From the NCBI GenBank assembly GCA_041287365.1, contig JBEULL010000033.1, positions 124,001 to 188,000 of the forward strand: DNA of 64,000 nucleotides, read 5' to 3'. Origin of the DNA: JAQVIJ01 sp041287365 (GTDB taxonomy: Bacteria > Desulfobacterota > Dissulfuribacteria > Dissulfuribacterales > DYLC01). This document shows, in pieces, positions 17,876 to 25,501 of the stretch. Position numbers and translations under genes: made by a program. Under the pieces are notes generated by a model. It saw only the letters and a list, made by a program, of their open reading frames with translations. It was not told the origin of the DNA and ran no database searches. Positions within the stretch are counted from its first letter, which is position 1, and every line of letters starts with the position of its first letter.

Positions 17876-18832
17876 TTATTCTTGCTCCTTGGTCTGACAG
17901 ATAATCACCACATTCTGCTCGTCTGAAGCTACTTGGGCGCCTTGAGTGCAGCTCTTTCCAAAGGCCACACCAATCCCTTCCACTCCCATCACATGACCGA
18001 TGATCGCAGCCCTGCGCGCGGCGCGTGTCACATCCCCCACATCCACCACCTGGGATATCTCTACTGCCAACGCCACATTACGCTGAACATCTCTTGCCAA
18101 ACGACCTGTAACCACCACATCCACAGCTATCGCATCCCGACGCATCTCTTCCGTAATCCTGCCTTCGTCCAGGGCATCATCAAGAATTTTAGCAAGGTCA
18201 TCATGAGCTATGGTGCGACAGCGACGAATCAACCTCCCCAGATAAGAAGCTGCCTTGTCTCGAACACGACGCTCCAGATCACTGCCTTGCAGATCAGAGA
18301 CATTATCCTTGAGATTGTTAACGTCCTGCTTCAATACACCCACATCCTGCTTCAAAATTTCCACATCTTGCTTCAAGATAGCTACGTCTTGCTTCAAAAC
18401 CGCCACGTCCTGCTTCAATACACCCACATCCTGCTTCAAAATTTCCACGTCTTGCTTCAAAACCGCCACGTCCTGCTTCAATACACCCACATCCTGCTTC
18501 AATACACCCACATCCTGCTTCAATACACCCACATCCTGCTTCAATACACCCACGTCCTGCTTCAATACACCCACATCCTGCTTCAATACACCCACATCCT
18601 GTTCTATGTGATCAACCTTTTTGACTAATGGCCTGAATTCCTCCTCCTTGAAGCGCGCAAAGTCCTCAGGCATTCTCAAAAGTGCAGGGCTCAAAAGCTC
18701 TCTACGAAGTGCCTCACGCCATTTTTCATTGGTACGGATGATTTCATACAGGTCATCGATGGTCCGTATGAAATAACCCGGCTCAGAAGCAACCTGGTTG
18801 ACATCCTTTTGACGGGTTGTAATCTCACTCAT
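17876..18832 (-). CDS. Coiled-coil repeat protein with a PD-(D/E)XK-like C-terminal domain
   Basis: A 318-residue protein of unknown function. Residues 1-75 hold a helical region (TIDDLYEIIRTNEKWREALR). About 75-175 consists of thirteen near-identical heptads of the form [G/A/E][V/I]LKQDV, which should form an uninterrupted coiled coil. The C-terminal 140 residues (DAIAVDVVVTGR, then VALAVEISQVVDVGDVTRAARRAAII) resemble an uncharacterised family with a PD-(D/E)XK nuclease-like fold seen in repeat-variable bacterial proteins; the D and the E are visible but the usual catalytic Lys is a Ser (EIS). The ATG at 18832 was chosen because AAAGGA lies 8 bases before it. There is no co-oriented partner; family assignment is from memory and tentative. 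Confidence 0.75.
   Translation of the reverse strand: MSEITTRQKDVNQVASEPGYFIRTIDDLYEIIRTNEKWREALRRELLSPALLRMPEDFARFKEEEFRPLVKKVDHIEQDVGVLKQDVGVLKQDVGVLKQDVGVLKQDVGVLKQDVGVLKQDVAVLKQDVEILKQDVGVLKQDVAVLKQDVAILKQDVEILKQDVGVLKQDVNNLKDNVSDLQGSDLERRVRDKAASYLGRLIRRCRTIAHDDLAKILDDALDEGRITEEMRRDAIAVDVVVTGRLARDVQRNVALAVEISQVVDVGDVTRAARRAAIIGHVMGVEGIGVAFGKSCTQGAQVASDEQNVVIICQTKEQE
18322..18606. repeat. In-frame tandem 21-bp repeat inside the coiled-coil gene
   Basis: About thirteen copies of a 21-bp unit (plus-strand form TCCTGCTTCAATACACCCACA) lie head to tail, encoding the (V/I)LKQDV heptads. Runs of units are nearly identical in DNA, including third-codon positions, while interspersed units carry first-position changes giving A or E instead of G. 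Such uniformity indicates recent expansion by slippage or unequal exchange, and copy number is likely to vary between strains. Confidence 0.9.
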
Positions 18833-18931
18833 GGCACACATCCTTTCAGCAGATTACACAAAAAACTTTCATAAACTATTCCATAGAAATTGTCATCTGT
18901 AAATCATGATTATATAAAATATACATTATTC

Positions 18932-19117
18932 GGCAGGATTGCTTCATCGGACTTACGCCCTCCTCGCGATGACGAGGAATGGCGCAATTGCTTCATAGAT
19001 TCACTCCTCACAATGACTGGAAAAGGACGGCTGAATGGCTTCGTTTCCCTCACAATAACGAGAACACACCACATACGTCATTACGAGCCTGACATCAGGC
19101 AGGCGCGGCAATCTCAT
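18932..19117. repeat. Composite dispersed repeat (ATTGCTTC...CTCGCnATGAC type)
   Basis: Three direct copies of a degenerate unit beginning ATTGCTTC/ATGGCTTC and ending in CTC-C-ATGAC/ATAACG start at 18938, 18987 and 19035 (period about 48-49 bases). An inverted copy at 19076-19117 (CGTCATTACGAG...GCAATCTC) closes the element, giving it inverted ends. The pattern matches a repeat class seen between genes in many bacterial genomes (CGTCATTGCGAG...GCAATCT). It fills most of the spacer between the coiled-coil and dockerin genes, which otherwise holds no gene. Confidence 0.65.
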
Positions 19118-19125
19118 AAAGTTTT

Positions 19126-19156
19126 TAATAAAAAATGGGCGACCATGAGGCCGCCC
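19126..19156 (-). terminator. Rho-independent terminator after the dockerin-protein gene
   Basis: On the minus strand GGGCGGCC and GGTCGCCC form an 8-bp stem (one G-U pair) with a four-base loop, followed by ATTTTTTATT. It lies 26 bases beyond the stop of the dockerin-protein gene and matches its direction. Confidence 0.8.
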
Positions 19157-19182
19157 AAATAGCACTTTCTGCGCCTAACGAA

Positions 19183-22100
19183 TTACTGTGTCACAACGCA
19201 CGCCCCGCCGTATGCCACATAGCGATTCATGATCTCTACGGCATCGGTGAGATTGACCACACCATTGTTGTCCACGTCCGCCACCTTGGCCTCGTCATCC
19301 TGCAGGCTATAGAGATTCAGGAAGTAATAGAATGTCCACAGGGCATCCTGAGGCGTCAAAAGCCCACTGCCATCCACATCGCCTGGGCAGACCAGCTTGA
19401 AATTACCCGCTGTAAGCGGCACACCGGCTATATCATCCACTGCATTGGATGGAGTTACACTGGCTATTGTGCCTGGCGCTGCGTTGCGATTGATAGAAAA
19501 ACGCAAGTATATCAATGTTTTGGTTGCACCTGGCTCGATAACCTTGTCTGTAGCCTCCGCATGACCCGCTATGCGCACACGGCCGCTGGACACCTGCTGC
19601 CCTGTAACGGTCCAGCCTGAGAGGTCACTGGGTGTGCTTACCCCTGTAAAGACCAATATCTGCGGATCAAAGGTAACATCCATACCCCATGCATCTATGG
19701 CCACGCTGGGCACACCACTTATCTCGATGGGCACGGTCACAGTTGATCCCGCCTTGCCTATGCGATTCACCACAGAAACACCTGTGGGCCGCACGCGAAC
19801 AGTGATACTGCCACTTCCCACATTGCCGTCGTTGTCGGTAACCTGCACGGTAAAGGTGAAGAGATCCGACACCTGAGGCGCAGTCCAGCCCACAGATTGA
19901 GCAGTTGGTGGCGCTGGGTTAAAGGTGCCAGTATCCGTTCCACTGCGCGGCACCACAGACCAGGAATAGAGATATGGGGCTGTTCCACCGCTGACCGATG
20001 CCCCCAAAGTGATAGAGCCGCCCAAAGGCACCACGGATGCGCTGGCCGTAGGCGTGACTGTCACGGTCTGGGCACCGGTAAATGAGAGCTTCAAAAGGCC
20101 GACTTCTCCTTTGTAGCCATTGTCCGTGCCCATTTGCAAGACCTCACCCACCACAACCATGCTGTTCGTCCCGTACTTGGCTGCTATGCCGATGGCCTGC
20201 CCTGTCACGCCATAAGTGGTCCCAGCCAGCGGAGTGGCCGGATTGGAAACATTTACCACTGCCACACGAGAGGTCTGGCCCAAGACTGTATCGTTTGTGG
20301 AAGACAGCACAAGATAATACTTGGAGTTGGCGGTATCGCCCACGAACGCCAGGTTGTTCACCTCTGTCTCGGCAGTATATGTCCCAACCACAGCAGCGGA
20401 GGACGGCGTACTCACATCCACTATCACGATCTTGTTTCCTGAAGTGGCAGTCTGCACCAGCACATAGGCATAATATGCCGAACCCTGCTGGCCGATCACC
20501 ACTTTTTTGGCATAGCCACTCAGAGTCGCACCAGTGATTTGAGCAGCCGTAGTGGGATTGGACCAATTGCTGAAACTTGCATCACCTGTATCCAGTATCA
20601 AGAGCCCCTGATCTCCATAGGCCACATGCACAAAGGAACTGGCTGTGCGTTTGTCGATGGCAATACCCTCGGCCACACCTGCGCCCTGCATGGCCAAAGA
20701 ACGGTTCAACGTAAATTTGTTGGCTGTCGTAATGCCATAATCCATCAAAAGCACGCCGGCATCTCCATCGGCCACAGCCACCTTAAATTGACCAGCAGCA
20801 GTCTGAGAGGCATCCACTCCACGGGCAATACCTGGAGTATTGTAGGCCTCGATGTTGGCTGATGTCTCGTCATACAAAAATGCACCACCCACGGCAGTCA
20901 ACTGCATCTTTTTGATGCCTGCAGGACCAGATGCCACAAAGACATGAACGGTAGTCGATGTGCCCGAATCCGCTGCTGCATACAGATCATAAGGTGTGCC
21001 AGCCAGGTTGGTCCCTGTACCTTCGGCAGAATAGATACTGTCCCAGGCCAGGTCAAAGCCGTATTTACCACCTTGGGCATCGGCCTCCTTCTGAGGCACC
21101 AGCTTCCATGGAGTTCCACTGGTATCGACCTGATAGAGTTTGAGGCCACCGGCCTGATCCAGCACCACGGCATAGTCGTTTGTGCCATTGTTGACGATGC
21201 GAGTGGCAACAGCTGCTACGGACTCGTCCCACTGGTAATTGAGTTTAAGTTCAGGCGCTGTGTTCATGGTAGTGCCGCCTATATCCTTGAAGCCACCGCC
21301 GCCATCCGCCACATAGATATTGCCAATGGTAGTAGCACTGACCGTGCCTGCAAATCCAAACACCTTTTCCGTGGTGCCTGTAGTATCCAGGGCAGCAACA
21401 TAGCTCAGAGTCAGGGTATCAGGAGAGGCTGAAGCACTACCTCCGCTCTTGAACACATAGAGCCCGCCTGTGCCACCTGCCACAGCCAGCCAGCCAGCCC
21501 TTCCACCAGCAGTGCCTGCATCATTAAATGCCACGCCATAGGAATCCAGATTTGGGACCTCACCCTGCGTGAGATTGCCCTTGTCTTCCAGGCTATAGGA
21601 TGTGCCGGAATTGTCCAGCTCAAAACCATGAATACCGTTGTTAGTGGCAATGAAGATGAGGACCTCGGTATTGGCTTCTGTGGTATCCACCGCTGCATTG
21701 GCATATACCGTCACATCCCGTGCAGTGCCGTCAAAGGTGCCCTGGGCCGCATCTGAGAATGAATCAGTTGGGCTGGTACCTCCGATATTGGCTGTATTGA
21801 TGGCCTTCACCACGATGTTATCAGGCCCAACTATAAACAACAGATCAGCCGCTGTTCCGGTCACATTGGCATTCACTGCCGTGATGGCATTGGGGGCAAA
21901 GCTCGTCCGCAAAATATCGAAGGCAGGAAGCCCTGTATTGGTGTCAAAGGCATCACTTGAATTATCAAAGGCGATGAGAAACACGGCTCCACCTACAGCA
22001 CCCTGCTCGCGAGCGCTGACGGCAAGATAGGTCTTTGTGGGACCAGCTGTAGAATCCTTGACTATAACCAGGTCTGTTGGCTCATACTGCTTCATGTTGT

Positions 22101-22590
22101 CGGCCGGATCATATATTCTGACATATTTAGGGTCAGAAAGTGAGCCTGTCGTGCTCAGCGAGTATTTTATGAGGTACCCGCCTGAAAGTGCAAAGACCGT
22201 ATCATATTCAATATCAGGCGATGCACCAGCATCGTCCGCCACCACACGTGTGACAAACAGAGGCACCTCCTCCGTGCCCATGGTCACGCTGGTTTTGCGG
22301 TCTATGATGCCATAGGTAGGGGTGGTGCTGTCGTAATTAAATGTCACAAGCCCTCCCTCTCCCATGGCCAAAATCAGCTCCGCTCCTCCGGCAGCAGTCA
22401 CCCCTTTCACGCCGTCATACACATAACTTTGCAGGTTGTTATACTCAGGTAAGGTGGCAGTGGTGACCTGATCCTTTGGGGTTTCATAGAGCTGAGAGAG
22501 CGTAGCAGCAGACCAAGCATTGCCGTTCAAGAGAGACAGCAGAAACAGTAGCAACACCCCTGACAAAATGCTCGAAAATTTCTTTTTCAT
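19183..22590 (-). CDS. Secreted beta-propeller protein with PKD, cohesin-like and dockerin domains
   Basis: A 1135-residue exported protein. A signal peptide is clear (KKK start, hydrophobic core, cleavage near NAWSA-AT at about 28). Residues 50-830 are a long beta-rich region with recurring LVIVD-like strands (GLLILDTGD, IVIVDVSTP, VAVVNVSNP), suggesting one or more propellers. About 835-930 resembles a PKD/Ig-like domain (SGGTAPYLYSWSV). About 932-1065 looks like a cohesin-type domain (AIDAWGMDVTFDPQILVFTG). The C terminus at about 1066-1123 is a type I dockerin with two Ca-binding loops, GDVDGSGLLTPQDAL and ADVDNNGVVNLTDAV. AGGAGG precedes the ATG. It is followed by a terminator and preceded by a second cohesin-like gene. 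A cell-surface assembly role is inferred. Confidence 0.85.
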   Translation of the reverse strand: MKKKFSSILSGVLLLFLLSLLNGNAWSAATLSQLYETPKDQVTTATLPEYNNLQSYVYDGVKGVTAAGGAELILAMGEGGLVTFNYDSTTPTYGIIDRKTSVTMGTEEVPLFVTRVVADDAGASPDIEYDTVFALSGGYLIKYSLSTTGSLSDPKYVRIYDPADNMKQYEPTDLVIVKDSTAGPTKTYLAVSAREQGAVGGAVFLIAFDNSSDAFDTNTGLPAFDILRTSFAPNAITAVNANVTGTAADLLFIVGPDNIVVKAINTANIGGTSPTDSFSDAAQGTFDGTARDVTVYANAAVDTTEANTEVLIFIATNNGIHGFELDNSGTSYSLEDKGNLTQGEVPNLDSYGVAFNDAGTAGGRAGWLAVAGGTGGLYVFKSGGSASASPDTLTLSYVAALDTTGTTEKVFGFAGTVSATTIGNIYVADGGGGFKDIGGTTMNTAPELKLNYQWDESVAAVATRIVNNGTNDYAVVLDQAGGLKLYQVDTSGTPWKLVPQKEADAQGGKYGFDLAWDSIYSAEGTGTNLAGTPYDLYAAADSGTSTTVHVFVASGPAGIKKMQLTAVGGAFLYDETSANIEAYNTPGIARGVDASQTAAGQFKVAVADGDAGVLLMDYGITTANKFTLNRSLAMQGAGVAEGIAIDKRTASSFVHVAYGDQGLLILDTGDASFSNWSNPTTAAQITGATLSGYAKKVVIGQQGSAYYAYVLVQTATSGNKIVIVDVSTPSSAAVVGTYTAETEVNNLAFVGDTANSKYYLVLSSTNDTVLGQTSRVAVVNVSNPATPLAGTTYGVTGQAIGIAAKYGTNSMVVVGEVLQMGTDNGYKGEVGLLKLSFTGAQTVTVTPTASASVVPLGGSITLGASVSGGTAPYLYSWSVVPRSGTDTGTFNPAPPTAQSVGWTAPQVSDLFTFTVQVTDNDGNVGSGSITVRVRPTGVSVVNRIGKAGSTVTVPIEISGVPSVAIDAWGMDVTFDPQILVFTGVSTPSDLSGWTVTGQQVSSGRVRIAGHAEATDKVIEPGATKTLIYLRFSINRNAAPGTIASVTPSNAVDDIAGVPLTAGNFKLVCPGDVDGSGLLTPQDALWTFYYFLNLYSLQDDEAKVADVDNNGVVNLTDAVEIMNRYVAYGGACVVTQ

Positions 22591-22613
22591 AATCGCCTCC
22601 TAAACGATCAGTA

Positions 22614-23357
22614 TTACTGAACCACCACCGTAGTTGACAGTCTGATTTCATTTTGACCATATCTCATAACAGCAGTTAATGGATAACTTCCAGGCGGAAG
22701 AGAGATGCTTGGAAACACCAGATAGGCCGTCCCCCAGATGAATTCGTAGTACCACTGAGACAGAGAAACTATGGGCGCCAAAATATCGACGCCATCATAT
22801 TCAAGGGAAAGCCCTGTAAGCTGTTCCACATGAGGCACCACCCAGAAGAGATTTCCATTTCCCACATTCGGCACACTCCAGAAAACCGGCGCATTCAGCT
22901 GCTGATGGCCGTATGCCCATGCCCTGTTGGGATTCACCCCTGCCAGAATGTCCGTGAGATCAGTTGGGTTAAAGGCAAAGAGATAAGGCCCCATACCCAG
23001 CACTCGAAAACGCATGGGCACAGTCAGCATGGCGGCAGCAGGGTTCATGGACATCACACCAACCCGTATCTGAGCGCCCGACGGCATGGCAGTATTCATA
23101 GCATCGGCAGTGGAATCCGCTTCCATAAACTGCAGCCGATCCGCCGAATATGTGAGACCAAAGCCTGCCGATCCAACGGGATTACCGCCATTGGAAATAA
23201 TTACCTCCAACGACAAGGTATTGCCGCTTACGTTCATATTGCCGATATTTATGCTTGCAGCAATGGAAGCGGCAGGCAAGGAAAGGCAAAGAGGCAAAAA
23301 CAACAGCCATGACAGCCCATAACGACGAAGCCTTATGACCACCTGACTCAAAGACAT
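22614..23357 (-). CDS. Secreted cohesin-like domain protein
   Basis: A 247-residue exported protein. Its N terminus has basic residues (VVIRLRRYG) then a hydrophobic core ending in PAASIAAS, a good signal peptide with cleavage near residue 34. The next 100 residues (INIGNMNVSGNTLSLEVIISN, GFGLTYSADRLQFMEADS) resemble a cohesin/type I carbohydrate-binding jelly-roll fold. The last 100 residues are beta-rich and aromatic, without a recognised family. I chose the ATG at 23357 because AGGGGG lies just upstream; an upstream in-frame start at 23381 has no such site. It lies 23 bases ahead of the dockerin-protein gene, so the two are probably co-expressed and may bind each other. Confidence 0.75.
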   Translation of the reverse strand: MSLSQVVIRLRRYGLSWLLFLPLCLSLPAASIAASINIGNMNVSGNTLSLEVIISNGGNPVGSAGFGLTYSADRLQFMEADSTADAMNTAMPSGAQIRVGVMSMNPAAAMLTVPMRFRVLGMGPYLFAFNPTDLTDILAGVNPNRAWAYGHQQLNAPVFWSVPNVGNGNLFWVVPHVEQLTGLSLEYDGVDILAPIVSLSQWYYEFIWGTAYLVFPSISLPPGSYPLTAVMRYGQNEIRLSTTVVVQ

Positions 23358-23408
23358 AATGCCCCCTTTTTCTAAAATCACTCCGACAAAAAGATTGTTT
23401 TGATGTTT

Positions 23409-23435
23409 TTATCGACAGCTTATTTAATTGTCTTA
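23409..23435 (-). promoter_or_regulatory. Candidate sigma-28-like promoter for the cohesin/dockerin operon
   Basis: On the minus strand TAAG, 15 bases, then GTCGATAA lies 52 bases upstream of the cohesin-like gene. The -10 differs from the FliA consensus GCCGATAA at one position, the -35 (TAAA) also at one. The match is short and may be chance. Confidence 0.25.
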
Positions 23436-23490
23436 AGGAAAGCAAAAAAGATGCCAGAGAATACAGGAACGATTTGCCGCCTATCGTGTG

Positions 23491-24396
23491 TTACCAGTCC
23501 CCTGATGCACCACCACCGCCAAAACCGCCACCACCGCCGGAAAAACCGTCTCCTCCTCCACCTGAAAAACCACCGCCGCCAAAACCGCCTGAATAGAAAC
23601 CACCCCCAATGCCCCTGCCGCCCATGGCCATGCCCATGAACAGGGCTATTATGCCGATGATTACGGCCCAGATAAGGGAAGAGAGTATGAACCAGGTCAA
23701 GGCCGCCGCTATCAAAAAGGTAAATGCCCCGCCTAAAAACCTGCCGAATATGAGGCGCAAAAACACACTGCCTGCTATGGCGCTGAAGAATACGGTGATG
23801 AAGAGTATGGGAAGCGCACCAGAACCACTGGTGCCGCTCCTTTTGGCCTTAAGTATAGTGAGAGGAGGAAGGGGCTCACCGGACACAACCTTGATGATGG
23901 CGCTTATACCCGCATCTATACCGCCATAGAAGTCTCCGCGTTTGAAAAAAGGTGTGATCACCTCGCTTATGATGCGCTTTGCTACGGCATCAGGCAGGGC
24001 CCCTTCCAGGCCGTAACCCACCTCTATGCGCATCTTTCTGTCGTCTTTGGCTACAAGCAACAACACACCGTCATCCACGCCCTTTCTCCCCAGCTTCCAC
24101 ACATCCACCACACGAATGGAATACTGTTCTATGGTCTCAGGCTGGGTTGTCGAAACCATGAGAACGGCTATCTGCGCCCCCTTTTCCCCTTCAAAGGCGG
24201 CAAGTTTTGCCTCTAACGCCGATCTCTGGGCAGGGGTCAATGTGCCGGTGAGGTCCATCACGCGAGCAGTGAGCGCTGGCACAGGCTGCTCGGCAAGACA
24301 GACATTCACTCGGCACATTAGACAGGCTGCAATGCCCAGAAATACGACAAACAGCCTAAACTGACGCATTGCAAGGGCTGAAAATAAAAATGTCAT
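23491..24396 (-). CDS. TPM-domain membrane protein (YgcG/DUF477 family)
   Basis: A 301-residue exported, membrane-anchored protein. An N-terminal hydrophobic segment ends in NVCLAEQP (about residue 37). A TPM domain at about 40-165 shows VMDLTGTLTPAQRSALEAKL, GAQIAVLMVSTTQPETIEQYS, DDGVLLLVAKDDRKMRIEVGYGLEG. Hydrophobic helices lie at about 200-255, and the tail is rich in Gly, Phe and Ser, ending in GASGDW. Such tails are typical of this family. It starts 4 bases after the lemA stop; the LemA plus TPM pairing is common. The start is uncertain: ATG at 24396 or at 24369, neither with a strong ribosome-binding site. Proposed roles (phosphatase-like or membrane protein quality control) are unsettled. 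Confidence 0.85.
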   Translation of the reverse strand: MTFLFSALAMRQFRLFVVFLGIAACLMCRVNVCLAEQPVPALTARVMDLTGTLTPAQRSALEAKLAAFEGEKGAQIAVLMVSTTQPETIEQYSIRVVDVWKLGRKGVDDGVLLLVAKDDRKMRIEVGYGLEGALPDAVAKRIISEVITPFFKRGDFYGGIDAGISAIIKVVSGEPLPPLTILKAKRSGTSGSGALPILFITVFFSAIAGSVFLRLIFGRFLGGAFTFLIAAALTWFILSSLIWAVIIGIIALFMGMAMGGRGIGGGFYSGGFGGGGFSGGGGDGFSGGGGGFGGGGASGDW

Positions 24397-24400
24397 GTCA

Positions 24401-25009
24401 TCACTGTTTGGGACCGAAATCCACCTTCGGTGCCTTTGCTATGTCCTTCTCGTTTTCCACCTCGAAATTGGGTTTGGTGGTATGGCCAAAGAACTTGGCA
24501 GTGAGATTGCTCGGGAAAGAACGAATGGTGACATTATAGGCCTCCACTGCCTTGATATAGCGGTTGCGGGCAACGGTGATGCGGTTTTCAGTGCCTTCAA
24601 GCTGGGCCTGAAGGTCCCTGAACACACCATCCGCCTTGAGCTGGGGATAATTCTCCGCCACCACCAGAAGGCGGGACAAGGCCGAGGACATCTCTTTTTG
24701 AGCGGCCTGAAACTTCTTGAAGGCTTCAGGATCGTTCAGAAGCGCCTCGTTGGCCTGAATGCTGCCAACTTTGGATCTGGCCTCAGTGACCTTGGTCAGC
24801 ACATCCTTTTCGTGTTCCGCGTAACCCTTCACCACATTTACCAGATTGGGCACCAGGTCAGCCCTGCGCTGATACTGATTCAGCACCTCCGACCAGGCGG
24901 CCTTTACCGCCTCATCCTGCTGCTGAATGGTGTTGTAGCCGCAGCCCGAGAGTTGCACTATCAGCAACATCACGAAAAACACACCCAAAGACTTCTTCAG
25001 AAAAGGCAT
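24401..25009 (-). CDS. lemA: LemA family lipoprotein
   Basis: A 202-residue LemA protein of three-helix-bundle type. The N terminus MPFLKKS plus a hydrophobic stretch ends in the lipobox LSGC (Cys23), so the mature protein should be lipid-anchored. Family segments include NQYQRRADLVPNLVNVVKGYA near residue 50, AENYPQLKADGVFRDLQAQLEGTENRI near 115, and RNRYIKAVEAYN near 145. The ATG at 25009 was chosen because AAGGAGGA lies 6 bases upstream; an upstream in-frame start would push the lipobox far from the N terminus. It is transcribed with the TPM-domain gene. The function of LemA is not settled. Confidence 0.92.
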   Translation of the reverse strand: MPFLKKSLGVFFVMLLIVQLSGCGYNTIQQQDEAVKAAWSEVLNQYQRRADLVPNLVNVVKGYAEHEKDVLTKVTEARSKVGSIQANEALLNDPEAFKKFQAAQKEMSSALSRLLVVAENYPQLKADGVFRDLQAQLEGTENRITVARNRYIKAVEAYNVTIRSFPSNLTAKFFGHTTKPNFEVENEKDIAKAPKVDFGPKQ

Positions 25010-25092
25010 AGCGTCCTCCTTTATTTTGAATAAAAAAATTGTATGATAAAACACTAATAATCGCAGGGTATATTGTCAATGAATTTGAAATA

Positions 25093-25365
25093 TTATCTGC
25101 GTATTTCAAACCCCGTCAAACCTTGATTCAAGTCCTCTTCTGTAACATCGATCTTCGTGACACGTGCGAGAGGCGGCCCATTCCTACACCACTCGACAAA
25201 GGCATTCACATCCTTTTCGGACCCCTGGGCCAGGGCCTCCACTCTGCCATCCGGCAGATTGCGCACCCAACCACTTAAGCCAAGCCGTCTGCCTTCATCA
25301 TACGCACTGGCCCTGTAAAACACGCCCTGTACTCGTCCTGATATCAACAGATGAACACATTTCAT
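25093..25365 (-). CDS. acyP: Acylphosphatase
   Basis: A 90-residue enzyme hydrolysing acyl phosphates such as acetyl or carbamoyl phosphate. The family signature is present: GRVQGVFYRA near residues 10-19, holding the phosphate-binding loop and catalytic Arg, and GWVRNLPDGRVEALAQG near 37, with the catalytic Asn. The length is normal. The ATG at 25365 is preceded by AGGGGG at a suitable distance, whereas an upstream in-frame start has no such site. It precedes lemA on the same strand with an 83-base gap, so it may be transcribed alone or with it. Confidence 0.95.
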   Translation of the reverse strand: MKCVHLLISGRVQGVFYRASAYDEGRRLGLSGWVRNLPDGRVEALAQGSEKDVNAFVEWCRNGPPLARVTKIDVTEEDLNQGLTGFEIRR

Positions 25366-25501
25366 ACAATACCCCCTGAATGAAGCCATTGAAAAAATAT
25401 CTGAATGGAACAACCATAAGGATTGCCATTATAAAACCACTCTGTGACAACTCGAAGGGACTTGCGATTCCTCAAGGCTGCGATGTATTTGAATATCGAG
25501 A

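Noticed and set aside
18322..18606. Regularly spaced near-identical units that superficially look like a CRISPR array or minisatellite RNA
   Set aside because: Units are head to tail with no spacers, have a 21-bp period and keep an open frame encoding heptads; this is an in-gene coding repeat.
17933..18628. Long plus-strand frames across the coiled-coil gene
   Set aside because: They are mirror frames created by the 21-bp repeat. The minus-strand frame has the ribosome-binding site and heptad logic.
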